DNA of 64,000 nucleotides from Candidatus Methanoperedens nitratireducens (GTDB lineage: Archaea > Halobacteriota > Methanosarcinia > Methanosarcinales > Methanoperedenaceae): contig DYGR01000005.1 in NCBI GenBank assembly GCA_020724545.1, positions 1 to 64,000 of the forward strand, read 5' to 3'. Below, piece after piece: positions 36,535 through 43,903 of this stretch (the stretch's first letter is position 1; each line of letters starts with the position of its first letter). The notes under the pieces were generated by a model. It worked only from the letters and a program-made list of their open reading frames with translations. It was not told where the DNA came from and did no database searches. A program made the position numbers and the translations under genes.

Positions 36535-36774
36535 TCAATCTGCATAGACAGCTACCATTGGTTCTGAGAAAATATGAACTTCCTTTTCAGGTATTGGTTC
36601 TCTGTCTTCGATGAGTTCTTCTATTATCATTTCAACTACTTCTCTTATATTCTTTAATGCTTCTTCTTTAGTATACCCCCATGTAGCTCCTCCTTTATCT
36701 TCCAGGGCCGGACAATAAGCATGCCAGCGATCTTCATCCGGTTCTACCACTACTTTCAAAACATATGTTCTCAT
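36535..36774 (-). CDS. HicB-like antitoxin-family protein (orphan)
   Basis: A 79-residue protein of the HicB family: an N-terminal beta-alpha fold (YVLKVVVEPDEDRWHAYCPALE), the typical GYTKEEALKNIREVVEMIIEEL helix and a C-terminal strand. The start at 36774 is favoured by AGAGGT nine bases upstream; longer in-frame extensions lack a site. No HicA toxin is visible on either side, so this is an orphan or acts with a distant partner. It lies at the edge of the repeat-rich island and abuts a broken gene. Confidence 0.8.
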   Translation of the reverse strand: MRTYVLKVVVEPDEDRWHAYCPALEDKGGATWGYTKEEALKNIREVVEMIIEELIEDREPIPEKEVHIFSEPMVAVYAD

Positions 36775-36950
36775 TTTTGTTTTACCTCTGCTTTCTCCAT
36801 TATACAGCATTACATCATAGATGCTATTAAATCTTATCAAAATTTTAAACCGCAGATTAACGCAGATGACTTCGGAGCAACTCTTAAGAGAATAATTCCG
36901 AAGGGTTTATTTAATTTTTCTTTGTATATTAATTCTCCAAAATCCACTTG

Positions 36951-37122
36951 TGGGATGGAACCAAAGATTATATGGTAGAGACCGTGTTGGAGGTAAATGG
37001 CACCGGCATCCTTTTGAGGCTCCACGGACGCATGACTTACGGGTGATGGAGGGAAGGATATAACTCCCGAGGAGTTTATTGATGAAGTTTTTGAAATCTT
37101 ATTGAGAGAAAAATTAATTTGA
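36951..37122 (+). pseudogene. Decayed small protein, possibly TumE/DUF6516-like toxin
   Basis: On the plus strand, GRDRVGGKWHRHPFEAPRTHD in one frame is followed by DITPEEFIDEVFEILL in another, with a frameshift near 37055 and in-frame stops upstream. The His/Arg-rich centre and the acidic C-terminal helix resemble the end of TumE-type (DUF6516) toxin-antitoxin proteins, though this assignment is tentative. The rest of the 36841-37169 gap holds a short GCAGATTAACGCAGAT repeat copy (36849-36864) and no other gene. Confidence 0.35.
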
Positions 37123-37169
37123 TACAAACATAAAACCCATACTCAGCCAAAAACCAATAAACAGACCTC

Positions 37170-37424
37170 TTATACTGCAACTTCACTCAGGCTTAATTCT
37201 CCTGCTGCCACAGGATGGACAAGCAAGGTGGATTCGTGAAATTTCTTCATGATTTTATCGATTTTTTCAGAGACCTCAGGGGTATAGTAGGCTTCGCCGC
37301 ATTCTTCACAGATATATGCAGAGACGTCTTTTATTGTGAGTACTTCCTTCCCTACTTTTACCACAAACTCTGTCTTTCCTTTGATAAGCTTGCCTTTACA
37401 AAAACTGCATTTATCAGGTTTCAT
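37170..37424 (-). CDS. YgiT-type zinc-finger protein (MqsA-like), orphan
   Basis: An 84-residue protein with the YgiT/MqsA-type zinc finger: CSFCKG near the start and CEECGE near residue 50, followed by a helical stretch (EVSEKIDKIMKKF). The start at 37424 has AAGGAG six bases upstream and matches the usual family N-terminus; an ATG at 37487 is possible but would add an unusual extension. Unlike the complete pair at 38884/39135, no toxin gene precedes it, so it appears to be an orphan antitoxin. Confidence 0.78.
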   Translation of the reverse strand: MKPDKCSFCKGKLIKGKTEFVVKVGKEVLTIKDVSAYICEECGEAYYTPEVSEKIDKIMKKFHESTLLVHPVAAGELSLSEVAV

Positions 37425-37965
37425 TACAATCTCCTTAAATTCATCTTTTGCAAATAGTTCTTTTAGATGATTATGATAAACACCCATTGTTATCTCTTCT
37501 CCTTATCACCTTTATCTTTAAAATAGTTACTTAAAGCTCCTTCATGGTTTTTTGTCTAAATCCTGTGCTTTTGGAACTTGATGCCAGCAAGCGCCGAATA
37601 TATTGGTTTCAGCTATTTGCTGTGAGGCAGATACGGGAAGGTGAGATTCAGGCACAGAGAAATAGGGTGGTTAAAATTTATATAGCATTCTAATTATTCA
37701 ATTGGCAGCGCAGATATGTTATCGGGGCAACCTCCTATAGACATTGAATAATAAAGGAACTGCAGATGAACGCCGATGAACGCAGATGCCTGTTGCCCTG
37801 ATCCTCTCTATTTTAGAAAAATATGGCCTGCGGCGCTGGGTCTGATCGCGGATAGCCGTGCAGCCATGACGTTTCTGACTTATCCGAAGCCTGTACAGCG
37901 GACTTTTGCTGATGGCGGCCACGCCGTACAAAGGTATAATAACATTAATACCAACTATTATAGAG
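37425..37965. repeat. Repeat mosaic in gap between toxin-antitoxin genes
   Basis: The gap holds no supported gene. It contains an 88 bp element (37701-37788, GATATGTTATCGGGGCAACC core, ending in the CGCCGATGAACGCAGATG repeat) that recurs at 39676-39763. It also holds a copy of the CTGATCGCGGATAGCCGTGC element (37822-37869) and a 35 bp element (37894-37928, TACAGCGGACTTTTGCTGAT) that recurs at 40721-40755. Confidence 0.75.
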
Positions 37966-38196
37966 ATGGAAGAAAGAATAGTCGTTAATCCAAAAATTAT
38001 GGTTGGAAAACCTATTATTAGAGGTACGAGAATTCCAGTGGATGCTATAATAAAAAGATTGGCGGATGGAATGAGCATAAGTGAGATACTTGAAGAGTAT
38101 CCGAATCTTACAGAAGAGGATATTAGAGCAGCACTACGGTATGTTTCAGAGGTTGTTGCCGGAGAGGAAATTATCCCGATTGTGGAGATGGCTTGA
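37966..38196 (+). CDS. DUF433-family antitoxin
   Basis: A 76-residue DUF433 protein. Its conserved centre reads VNPKIMVGKPIIRGTRIPV, then IIKRLADGMSISEILEEYP and LTEEDIRAALRY. This helix-turn-helix-like fold is the usual antitoxin partner of DUF5615 PIN-like toxins. The ATG at 37966 lacks a strong ribosome-binding site. Its stop overlaps the TTG start of the toxin gene by three bases, so the two are translationally coupled. The upstream region consists of dispersed repeats. Confidence 0.88.
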   Translation: MEERIVVNPKIMVGKPIIRGTRIPVDAIIKRLADGMSISEILEEYPNLTEEDIRAALRYVSEVVAGEEIIPIVEMA

Positions 38197-38543
38197 AATT
38201 CAAGTTCCTTATAGATGAATGTACAGGTAAGAGACTATCGGCCATGTTAAAGAATGCCGGACATGATGTTATTTTTGTTGGGGACTGGAAACCCTCAGCA
38301 TCTGATGATGAAGTTCTCCAAAAAGCAAATGAAGATGAGAGAATTTTGATTACCGACGATAAGGATTTTGGGGAGCTTGTTTTCAGACTGGATAATCCTT
38401 CCAGGGGAATCATACTAATAAGAACTTCAACGACCAATCCTGCCACAAGATTTCGTTTGCTTGAAACACTTTTAAAATCAATCAATGTAAATGAAAAATT
38501 TATTGTTCTGAAAGATAATGCTGTAAAGATAAGGGATACATAA
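38193..38543 (+). CDS. DUF5615 PIN-like toxin
   Basis: A 116-residue PIN-like nuclease of the DUF5615 group. The N-terminal acidic motif is FLIDECTGKRLSAML, the second is ASDDEVLQKANEDERILITDDKDFGEL with the conserved Asp residues, and GIILIRTS follows. It starts at TTG 38193, within the stop of the DUF433 antitoxin (TTGA overlap). The pair matches the VapB45/VapC45-type arrangement, with an expected RNase activity that is checked by the antitoxin. Confidence 0.88.
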   Translation: MKFKFLIDECTGKRLSAMLKNAGHDVIFVGDWKPSASDDEVLQKANEDERILITDDKDFGELVFRLDNPSRGIILIRTSTTNPATRFRLLETLLKSINVNEKFIVLKDNAVKIRDT

Positions 38544-38883
38544 ATGCGTTGATATCTCTTTGGGCAACATTTTTCTAAAACACTAATCTGAATGCCAATC
38601 TGACAGCGCCCGTCTCCGCCCGTTTAAGCGCCGCTCTTGAGCAGAGTGATCCTATTGATAAACCTGCTACCCTGATCTTCCCTTCCCGCTGTATGACTGC
38701 ATTATCGATCTCTGCTTTGCGCTCTTTGCGGCCTTTGCGGTGAGCGATGCGGTGGGCGATCTACACCTTAAACCGCGAAGAACGCAAAGTACGCAAAGAA
38801 ATAAAAACAATGGATGGCCGGCGGCGCTGGGTCTGATCGCGGATAGCCGTGCAGCCATGAAGCCTATGACTGCTTCTACACCA
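38544..38883. repeat. Intergenic repeats (CCCGTCTCCGCCC element and relatives)
   Basis: A ~200 bp element at 38600-38799 (starting CTGACAGCGCCCGTC) recurs at 40508-40632 and 41738-41911, each copy differing in length at the right end. It is followed by a third copy of the GATAGCCGTGCAGCCATGA element (38809-38861). Short forms of GCTCTTTGCGGCCTTTGCGG and GAACGCAAAGTACGCAAAG, common in many prokaryotic repeat families, lie at its right side. No gene is supported. Confidence 0.75.
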
Positions 38884-39138
38884 TTACGCTAGAGCTGTCG
38901 CCATTGCATCTATTTCATATGCTGTAAATTTGGTACTGGCAATTTCTTTATGTTTGAATTTTTGAATTATTTTTTCAATTTTTTTCATGGTATTATAATC
39001 CACTATAGATTCACCACAATGCAGACACACTTTGGCTGGCAGGTTGTCGATAACTAACAGTTCACCATCTATCCATACATCTTCTCGAATCTTATCCTTT
39101 TTTAGTTGTCCTCCACAAACAGGACATTTTAGAGTCAT
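38884..39138 (-). CDS. YgiT-type zinc-finger antitoxin (MqsA-like)
   Basis: An 84-residue protein with CPVCGG near the N-terminus and CLHCGE near residue 45, the paired zinc knuckles of YgiT/MqsA-type antitoxins, then a helical C-terminus. A start at 39138 gives an ATGA overlap with the toxin's stop codon and the usual family N-terminus; an ATG at 39162 is also in frame. It follows a DUF4258 toxin, the normal partner, so the pair is complete. Confidence 0.88.
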   Translation of the reverse strand: MTLKCPVCGGQLKKDKIREDVWIDGELLVIDNLPAKVCLHCGESIVDYNTMKKIEKIIQKFKHKEIASTKFTAYEIDAMATALA

Positions 39139-39431
39139 TTTCTTTTCTTGTGTGCTATCCATAAGTTATCATCTGGATAATAGGTTGTGATTATAAATAA
39201 CTGTTCCTCAGCAACAGCACATACAGCATGTAGATATTTCTGATCGAGTTTCGCACAGAGTAAAAAGCTTGGATATGGTTTATCATCCTCATATTCTTCT
39301 ATTATCCCACCATTAAGTAAACATTGTTTCACTTCGGTGGAGTCGATTTTACGCTTATACATTTGTGTTCTTGCATGGTGTGTAAATTCTATAGCTTCTT
39401 TTTTAGCGAGTTCTCTTATCCTTTCAATCAC
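39135..39431 (-). CDS. DUF4258 toxin (MqsR/RelE-like)
   Basis: A 98-residue DUF4258 protein. The family motif EFTHHARTQMYKRKI lies at about residues 15-29 and KQCLLNGGIIEEYEDDKPYPSFLL follows, with the ITTYYPD end strand. Such proteins are ribonuclease-like toxins that pair with YgiT zinc-finger antitoxins, as here, where the toxin gene comes first. The genes overlap by four bases, indicating coupling. Confidence 0.88.
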   Translation of the reverse strand: MIERIRELAKKEAIEFTHHARTQMYKRKIDSTEVKQCLLNGGIIEEYEDDKPYPSFLLCAKLDQKYLHAVCAVAEEQLFIITTYYPDDNLWIAHKKRK

Positions 39432-39840
39432 ATTATCACTGCTATTTTTAAGTCTTGCAAGCCTTCACATAGTATAAGAGTAACGATTCAATACCGCTCA
39501 CTTGATGCGTTCGGAATTTTTTTTGATGCTCAACCTGAATACTATCTCCTACTCATCCAAGCCCTTTGCTATGAGGCGGATGTGGGAATGTGGGGTTTTG
39601 GCGCAATGAGGGGGGGATGCAAGCGGTCGATGTAAAGGGGACGGGATAACATAAGTATAACATCATAGCTATTAAATTGGCGGTGCCGATATGTTACCGG
39701 GGCAACCTCCTGTAGACATTGAATAATAAAGGAACCGCAGATGAACGCCGATGAACGCAGATGACTTATACGAAGCTGTTCAATTAGCCATGTGAAAGTG
39801 GGATTTGTTGTGGGTAAATAGATGATGTTTGAGGTCTTGT
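39432..39840. repeat. Gap with second copy of the 88 bp element
   Basis: The left part (39432-39670) holds no gene, although its stretch GCTATGAGGCGGATGTGGGA resembles 37615-37640 near the other copy, so the repeat is longer than 88 bp in degenerate form. The 39676-39763 copy matches 37701-37788 with few changes and ends in GATGAACGCAGATG. A short A/T-rich stretch leads to the acylphosphatase-like gene. Confidence 0.7.
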
Positions 39841-40365
39841 ATGAAGTTAAATTTAATACTGTTTGGATACATGGATACTTTTATGCAGACATGCTACAAC
39901 ATAATGATCACTGGCAAAGTTCAGGATATCGGATTCAGAGCTCTTATAGAGGATATCGCAAGACTTTACGACCTGCGGGGCTTTACTTTTAATGATATAG
40001 ATGGTAGCATAAAAATGGTGTGCTGCGGTGAGAATGGAGTCGTGGCTGATTTTCTGGAGGAACTTAGAGCTAAGGGAACGCAAAGGGGCGCTGTAATTGA
40101 TGAAATCACAAGTAAAGAAATACCTTTTGAGATTTACCTACCACAAAGATTTTTGAGGTTATATACAGACGAACTAACAGATATCGGCAGAAAGCTGGAT
40201 AAAGGGAACGAGTTATTAGGAGATATAAAGAAGGATACTTCAGCACTTCCGGAAATTAGATCTGTACTAGAATCTTTTACATTAGAGCAAAGAGAGCACA
40301 ATCAGTGGATCAAAGAGCATAACCAGCGGCTTGAGAAAATCCTTGAAAGACTCGCTGAGAAATAA
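39841..40365 (+). CDS. Acylphosphatase-domain protein with C-terminal coiled coil
   Basis: A 174-residue protein. An acylphosphatase domain covers about residues 22-105: the phosphate loop and catalytic Arg are in GKVQDIGFRAL and the catalytic Asn is in FTFNDIDG, where the family usually has W-V-R-N. The C-terminal 60 residues are charged and helical (EQREHNQWIKEHNQRLEKIL), probably a coiled coil, which is unusual for this family. GAGGT lies five bases before the ATG at 39841. Isolated C-terminal text of a paralogue survives at 41607-41654. Confidence 0.75.
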   Translation: MKLNLILFGYMDTFMQTCYNIMITGKVQDIGFRALIEDIARLYDLRGFTFNDIDGSIKMVCCGENGVVADFLEELRAKGTQRGAVIDEITSKEIPFEIYLPQRFLRLYTDELTDIGRKLDKGNELLGDIKKDTSALPEIRSVLESFTLEQREHNQWIKEHNQRLEKILERLAEK

Positions 40366-40818
40366 CTGTTATTGTATTATCACATCTGAGGCTAGATTTG
40401 CAAGATAAACACCGAACTAAAACGAACTGAACGGACTCTTTGATCAGTGATTCCCAGTTCAAGCTAGTATTTCGCTTTCGATTCAAATCGAGTCATATCT
40501 TTTTTCTGCGCCCGTCTCCGCCCGTGTAAGCGCCGCTCTTGAGCGCAGTGATTCTATTGATAAACCTGTTACCCTGATCTTCCCCGCCCGCTGTATGACA
40601 GCATTATCAATCTCTGCTTTGCGCCCTTTGACTTTCTATCTTATCCCTGCGCCTAGCTCTCTTGTCGTGCCCATGCTGTATGTATTCATGCATGATATTA
40701 TGTCTGAGAGGGGAGCGCAGTACAGCGGACTTTTACTGATGGCGGCCACGCCGTATTTATACTGGGTGTTGCAGGGGCGCGGGGGCGCTGTAGCTGTTGT
40801 GTCATCTGTATAAAATGT
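40366..40818. repeat. Repeat mosaic after the acylphosphatase gene
   Basis: Three repeated elements fill this gap: the 84 bp GCAAGATAAACACC element (40400-40483), a shorter copy of the GCCCGTCTCCGCCC element (40508-40632) and the 35 bp TACAGCGGACTTTTACTGAT element (40721-40755). A 72-codon frame (40595-40813) crosses two of them; it has no ribosome-binding site and is not called. Confidence 0.72.
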
Positions 40819-41316
40819 TTATGGATTCCATCTTACCAAAAAATCTACACGATCAAAGTCTCCGTCGTTTGTTGCGATATTAGAAATACCATTAATATCA
40901 CAAGTTGCTACGATAATCGCATCATTAGTCATTAAACTATATTTTACCATACATGATTTTGCTAAACTGAATATTTCTTTAGTCGCGCTAAGGATTTCTA
41001 AGTTTGGAATCAACTCGATTTTATTAACAAGCTCGTAAGACTTCAAACCTGACAAAATAGTTGAATCTTGCTTTATGAGCGCAGGAACCTGAAACAATCT
41101 TAATTGATACTTTTCCGCAATTTCTCCAATAACAAGTTTATGGAGCAATTCATTTAGAACAATAACAGAGGTTTTACCACATACAATTCCAAGTTCGATA
41201 TTTTTTAAGAAATTTTTTGTACTTTGCCCAAATTCAGGATGGTTCGTTAGGTTGTATAAAAAGATATTAGTGTCTATGAAAAATTTAGATTCCGGTTCTG
41301 CTCTATCGAGTTTCAT
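40819..41316 (-). CDS. PIN-domain toxin (VapC-like)
   Basis: A 165-residue PIN-domain nuclease. The first acidic residue is in FFIDTNIFLYNL, the middle Glu in SVIVLNELLHKL, and the last acidic cluster in LMTNDAIIVATCD and IATNDGDFDRV. Its ATG overlaps the stop of the upstream antitoxin gene (ATGA). VapC-type proteins cleave tRNA or rRNA; the target here is unknown. It lies between repeat-filled gaps in the toxin-antitoxin island. Confidence 0.9.
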   Translation of the reverse strand: MKLDRAEPESKFFIDTNIFLYNLTNHPEFGQSTKNFLKNIELGIVCGKTSVIVLNELLHKLVIGEIAEKYQLRLFQVPALIKQDSTILSGLKSYELVNKIELIPNLEILSATKEIFSLAKSCMVKYSLMTNDAIIVATCDINGISNIATNDGDFDRVDFLVRWNP

Positions 41317-41522
41317 GCCATATCTTCAGGATTGTACGTTTCTTCATTTTCAACCAATTCGTCAACTAACTCTTTTCTGATAGGTAAAGATCCACTAATC
41401 TCTTCGACTATGGATTTCTCCGGAACTTCTTTTATAGTTACAATTACGTCTTTATCACTTAATTTTAATTTTTCATGCAATAATTTGCCATCCTTTACTT
41501 TTGCAGGGATTGTAATTTGCAT
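41313..41522 (-). CDS. AbrB/DUF104-like antitoxin
   Basis: A 69-residue protein whose N-terminus (MQITIPAKVKDGKLLHEKLKL) has the short beta-hairpin of AF2212/DUF104-like or AbrB-like antitoxins. An acidic C-terminal tail probably wraps the toxin. The start at 41522 follows GGTGA by five bases; longer in-frame starts lack one. It precedes and overlaps the VapC-like gene, which supports the pairing even though the family assignment is loose. Confidence 0.7.
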   Translation of the reverse strand: MQITIPAKVKDGKLLHEKLKLSDKDVIVTIKEVPEKSIVEEISGSLPIRKELVDELVENEETYNPEDMA

Positions 41523-41606
41523 GGGTTTCACCAAGTGCATATATCTTTTTATAATATAAATATCAAACGTTTTGATTAACATCGATTTGTAATAAAGCAA
41601 GACTGC

Positions 41607-41654
41607 CACAACCAGCGCCTTGAGAAGATTCTTGAAAAGCTCGCTGAGCGATAG
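41607..41654 (+). pseudogene. C-terminal fragment of an acylphosphatase-coiled-coil paralogue
   Basis: The plus-strand text HNQRLEKILEKLAER followed by a stop matches the last 15 residues of the protein at 39841 (HNQRLEKILERLAEK). The rest of this copy is missing. The following bases are also related. This remnant marks a past duplication or recombination around the VapC pair. Confidence 0.6.
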
Positions 41655-41737
41655 CTTGCATTATATCATCAAATCATAAATATAAGAACCCTGACGTCAG
41701 TATGTTCCCGAAACAACGTCATTTCGCAATTCCGATA

Positions 41738-41911
41738 CTGACAGCGCCAAGCTCCGCCCGTGTAAGCGCTGCTCTTGAGCAGAGTGATCCTATTGATAAG
41801 CCTGTTACCCTGATCTTCCCTGCCCGCTGTATGACAGCATTATCAAGCTCTGCTTTGCGATCTTTGCGCCCTTTACGGTGAGCGATCTACACCTTAAACC
41901 GCGAAGAATTG
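41738..41911. repeat. Third copy of the CTGACAGCGCC element
   Basis: Matches 38600-38799 over most of its length, including GCAGAGTGATCCTATTGATA and ACCTTAAACCGCGAAGAA, but lacks a short GATGCGGTGGGC insert. The surrounding gap (41655-41922) has no gene. Confidence 0.78.
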
Positions 41912-41922
41912 AAGAAAATTGC

Positions 41923-42180
41923 CTACCGATACACTCTGTTCATTTTCTCTATTCTAAATACTAAGATGGTTTCTTTCGATTTTAATAATTTATAAAGTAT
42001 CCTGAAGTCTCCAATTCTTAACCTGTATACGTCCTTCTCGCCTTGGAGTTTTTTAAAGCCTGCTGGAAAAGGAGTCTCTTCAAGTGCTTTTATCCTGTTA
42101 AAAACTCTCACTTTACTGGGTTCATCCAACTTTGAAAGGTATTGGTAGGCTTTGCTGCTCAATTCCACCTTGTATTTCAT
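41923..42180 (-). CDS. RelE/ParE-family toxin
   Basis: An 85-residue RelE-type mRNA interferase-like protein. Landmarks are YKVELSSKAYQYLSKL at the start, the LQGEKDVYRLRIGDFRILYKL core with the conserved Arg residues, and a C-terminal VFRIEKMNRVYR strand. The antitoxin gene ends one base before its ATG (TGA|ATG), so the two are coupled. It is the closest complete toxin-antitoxin pair to the IS4 element. Confidence 0.92.
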   Translation of the reverse strand: MKYKVELSSKAYQYLSKLDEPSKVRVFNRIKALEETPFPAGFKKLQGEKDVYRLRIGDFRILYKLLKSKETILVFRIEKMNRVYR

Positions 42181-42429
42181 TCAAATCCCAAGTGCCTTTT
42201 CTGCCTCGGCCAAGGAGATCGTCTTTCCTTTCGCATACTCTTCCATCGCCTCTAGCATATCTGATTTTTCTTCATCAGTCAGCTCTTCGATTAGCATTTC
42301 TTCTATGCTCTCGATCTTTTCTTTTAATGTCGCTATGTCCTGCTTTAATTCGATCAGTTCATCCAGTTTTTTGCTAATATTTTCCAGCAGTTGCGTTAAG
42401 ACCCTTTCTTTAGCGATATTAGTTTCCAT
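42181..42429 (-). CDS. Antitoxin partner of RelE
   Basis: An 82-residue, acidic, helix-rich protein with a heptad-like N-terminal half (LLENISKKLDELIELKQDI, then KEKIESIEEML) and a C-terminal LAEAEKALGI that probably binds the toxin. No DNA-binding motif is certain. The order antitoxin-toxin with direct abutment supports the call more than the sequence does. Confidence 0.75.
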   Translation of the reverse strand: METNIAKERVLTQLLENISKKLDELIELKQDIATLKEKIESIEEMLIEELTDEEKSDMLEAMEEYAKGKTISLAEAEKALGI

Positions 42430-42486
42430 TTTTGAACCTCTTAAAATCTTAATTCAATATATCAATGTATGACAATACCTTCGCCA

Positions 42487-43842
42487 TTAATGAGTATTAA
42501 TACTACCTATTTTCGTTATTTGTTCAAATATTTGCTGAATTAAAATTGGATCAGGCTTTTCCGGTATCAATTTTAATGTTTCATAGAGATATTTGCCTGC
42601 TCTAAAGTATGCTTTGAGGTCTTGAACTCCAAAAAGTGGATTATGTTTACGCGCCTCATCGATTAAAGCAAAAGATATGTTCACCATGAAAAATGCCAGG
42701 TTGACCGCGTTAGTGATTGGTATTTTCTTGACATTCATAAAATCTTCCAATCCCCAATATTGCTTTGCATCTCGAAAATTGAACTCAATCTGAAATCTCA
42801 GACTGTAATAATCGATCAGCTTCCCGTAAGGTAAATCCAGATCGCTGCTGAATAAAATTACATGCGACTTTGCATGAGTTACAAGATTCGTTTTAACAAT
42901 AATGACAACATTAAGCTGTTGAGCGAATAGCTTATGCAGCAATGTCATTTGATATATTTCGGTTTGAATTGACTCTTCGCGGGTAGTTTCTTTCAAATAG
43001 TCTTTTGGAATATTGTCATAATCGACTCTATCGCCATATTTTTTACATTTACCACGACCGCTATATTTACCTGAATAAGAAAAATATAGCGCAGAGTTAC
43101 GGTGAAGTTTGGAAATCAAGTGCAGTGAGGGGATCCCACATTGTTTGACCATTTGCAGGGCATTATTATTTCCAAATGCCCCATCAAGCACGATATAGGT
43201 GAGGATAGTGCCATTTCCAATGATCTGCAGAACTTCTTTCAGCATACTCTGAATAAAACACAGATACGGTGATAGTTCGACAATCTCCTTGTTTTTGTTT
43301 TTACTGCCTTTGGGTCGACCTGGTTTATTTTTTTTCTCAGGTTTACTCTTATTTTGGTCTTTTTTGTTTTGTTCCTCAGAAATCAAGCTTTCCACACCAG
43401 TTTCTTTTTCAGAACGAACAATTTGTTGAATCATTAGTGGAAAGGATGTTCGATGCTTTGTGCTGATCAAAGAAAAAGTGAAAAAGGATACTCCAGGAAC
43501 CGCTTTATCATACAGCGATGAGAAAAAACGATCGATGCCGTGAGTTTTTTTGCCTGATTTTGTCACCACTGTTTCATCACCTGCTATGATGAATGTATCG
43601 TCAGATGATAGAAACCAATGATGAATCAGGCACCAGTGAACTTTGGCCCATGCAATAGGAGTATTGAAGAATCGTTGAACAGTACGATAACTTCCACCTT
43701 CACCTGCCCAACGGGAAATACCAAGCATAGTCACTCGAACGGTCATGGCTAATAGTGCTGTCACGATGACAGTCAACTGAGATATAGTCGTTGAACTCAG
43801 ACAGGTTTTTAAACATTGAAGACGTGATATAACGTTGAACAT
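42487..43842 (-). CDS. IS4-family transposase
   Basis: A 451-residue DDE transposase. The first catalytic Asp is in FIIAGDETVVTKSGKKTHG, the second in YIVLDGAFGNNNAL, and the YREK signature with the catalytic Glu is YSLRFQIEFNFRDAK. A basic low-complexity stretch (about residues 160-185) lies between. The gene is intact and sits within perfect inverted repeats, so the element may still move. A strong 12 bp hairpin lies just upstream of the start. Confidence 0.94.
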   Translation of the reverse strand: MFNVISRLQCLKTCLSSTTISQLTVIVTALLAMTVRVTMLGISRWAGEGGSYRTVQRFFNTPIAWAKVHWCLIHHWFLSSDDTFIIAGDETVVTKSGKKTHGIDRFFSSLYDKAVPGVSFFTFSLISTKHRTSFPLMIQQIVRSEKETGVESLISEEQNKKDQNKSKPEKKNKPGRPKGSKNKNKEIVELSPYLCFIQSMLKEVLQIIGNGTILTYIVLDGAFGNNNALQMVKQCGIPSLHLISKLHRNSALYFSYSGKYSGRGKCKKYGDRVDYDNIPKDYLKETTREESIQTEIYQMTLLHKLFAQQLNVVIIVKTNLVTHAKSHVILFSSDLDLPYGKLIDYYSLRFQIEFNFRDAKQYWGLEDFMNVKKIPITNAVNLAFFMVNISFALIDEARKHNPLFGVQDLKAYFRAGKYLYETLKLIPEKPDPILIQQIFEQITKIGSINTH

Positions 43843-43850
43843 ACAAGTTC

Positions 43851-43891
43851 CTGGGATATATCTATTGAATACAACGTGTGATATATCCCAG
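43851..43891 (-). promoter_or_regulatory. 12-bp inverted repeat before the transposase start
   Basis: CTGGGATATATC (43851-43862) and GATATATCCCAG (43880-43891) are perfect arms around a 17-base loop. It lies within the IS, eight bases upstream of the transposase ATG. On a read-in transcript it would form a strong hairpin next to the translation start. A dampening role is inference. Confidence 0.5.
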
Positions 43892-43903
43892 AATTAATTC
43901 ATC

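Noticed and set aside
36837-37127. A 96-codon minus-strand frame in the toxin-antitoxin island
   Set aside because: No start signal; the plus strand carries a better match to a decayed small protein.
36535-37169. HicA toxin partner for the HicB-like protein
   Set aside because: Neither strand near the gene shows a HicA-like small basic frame.
40595-40813. A 72-codon plus-strand frame between repeat elements
   Set aside because: It crosses two dispersed repeats, lacks a ribosome-binding site and has no recognisable domain.
35844-42429. Possible CRISPR array from the repeated GCAGATGAACGC-type units
   Set aside because: Copies are dispersed and uneven in length with no regular spacers and no cas genes.
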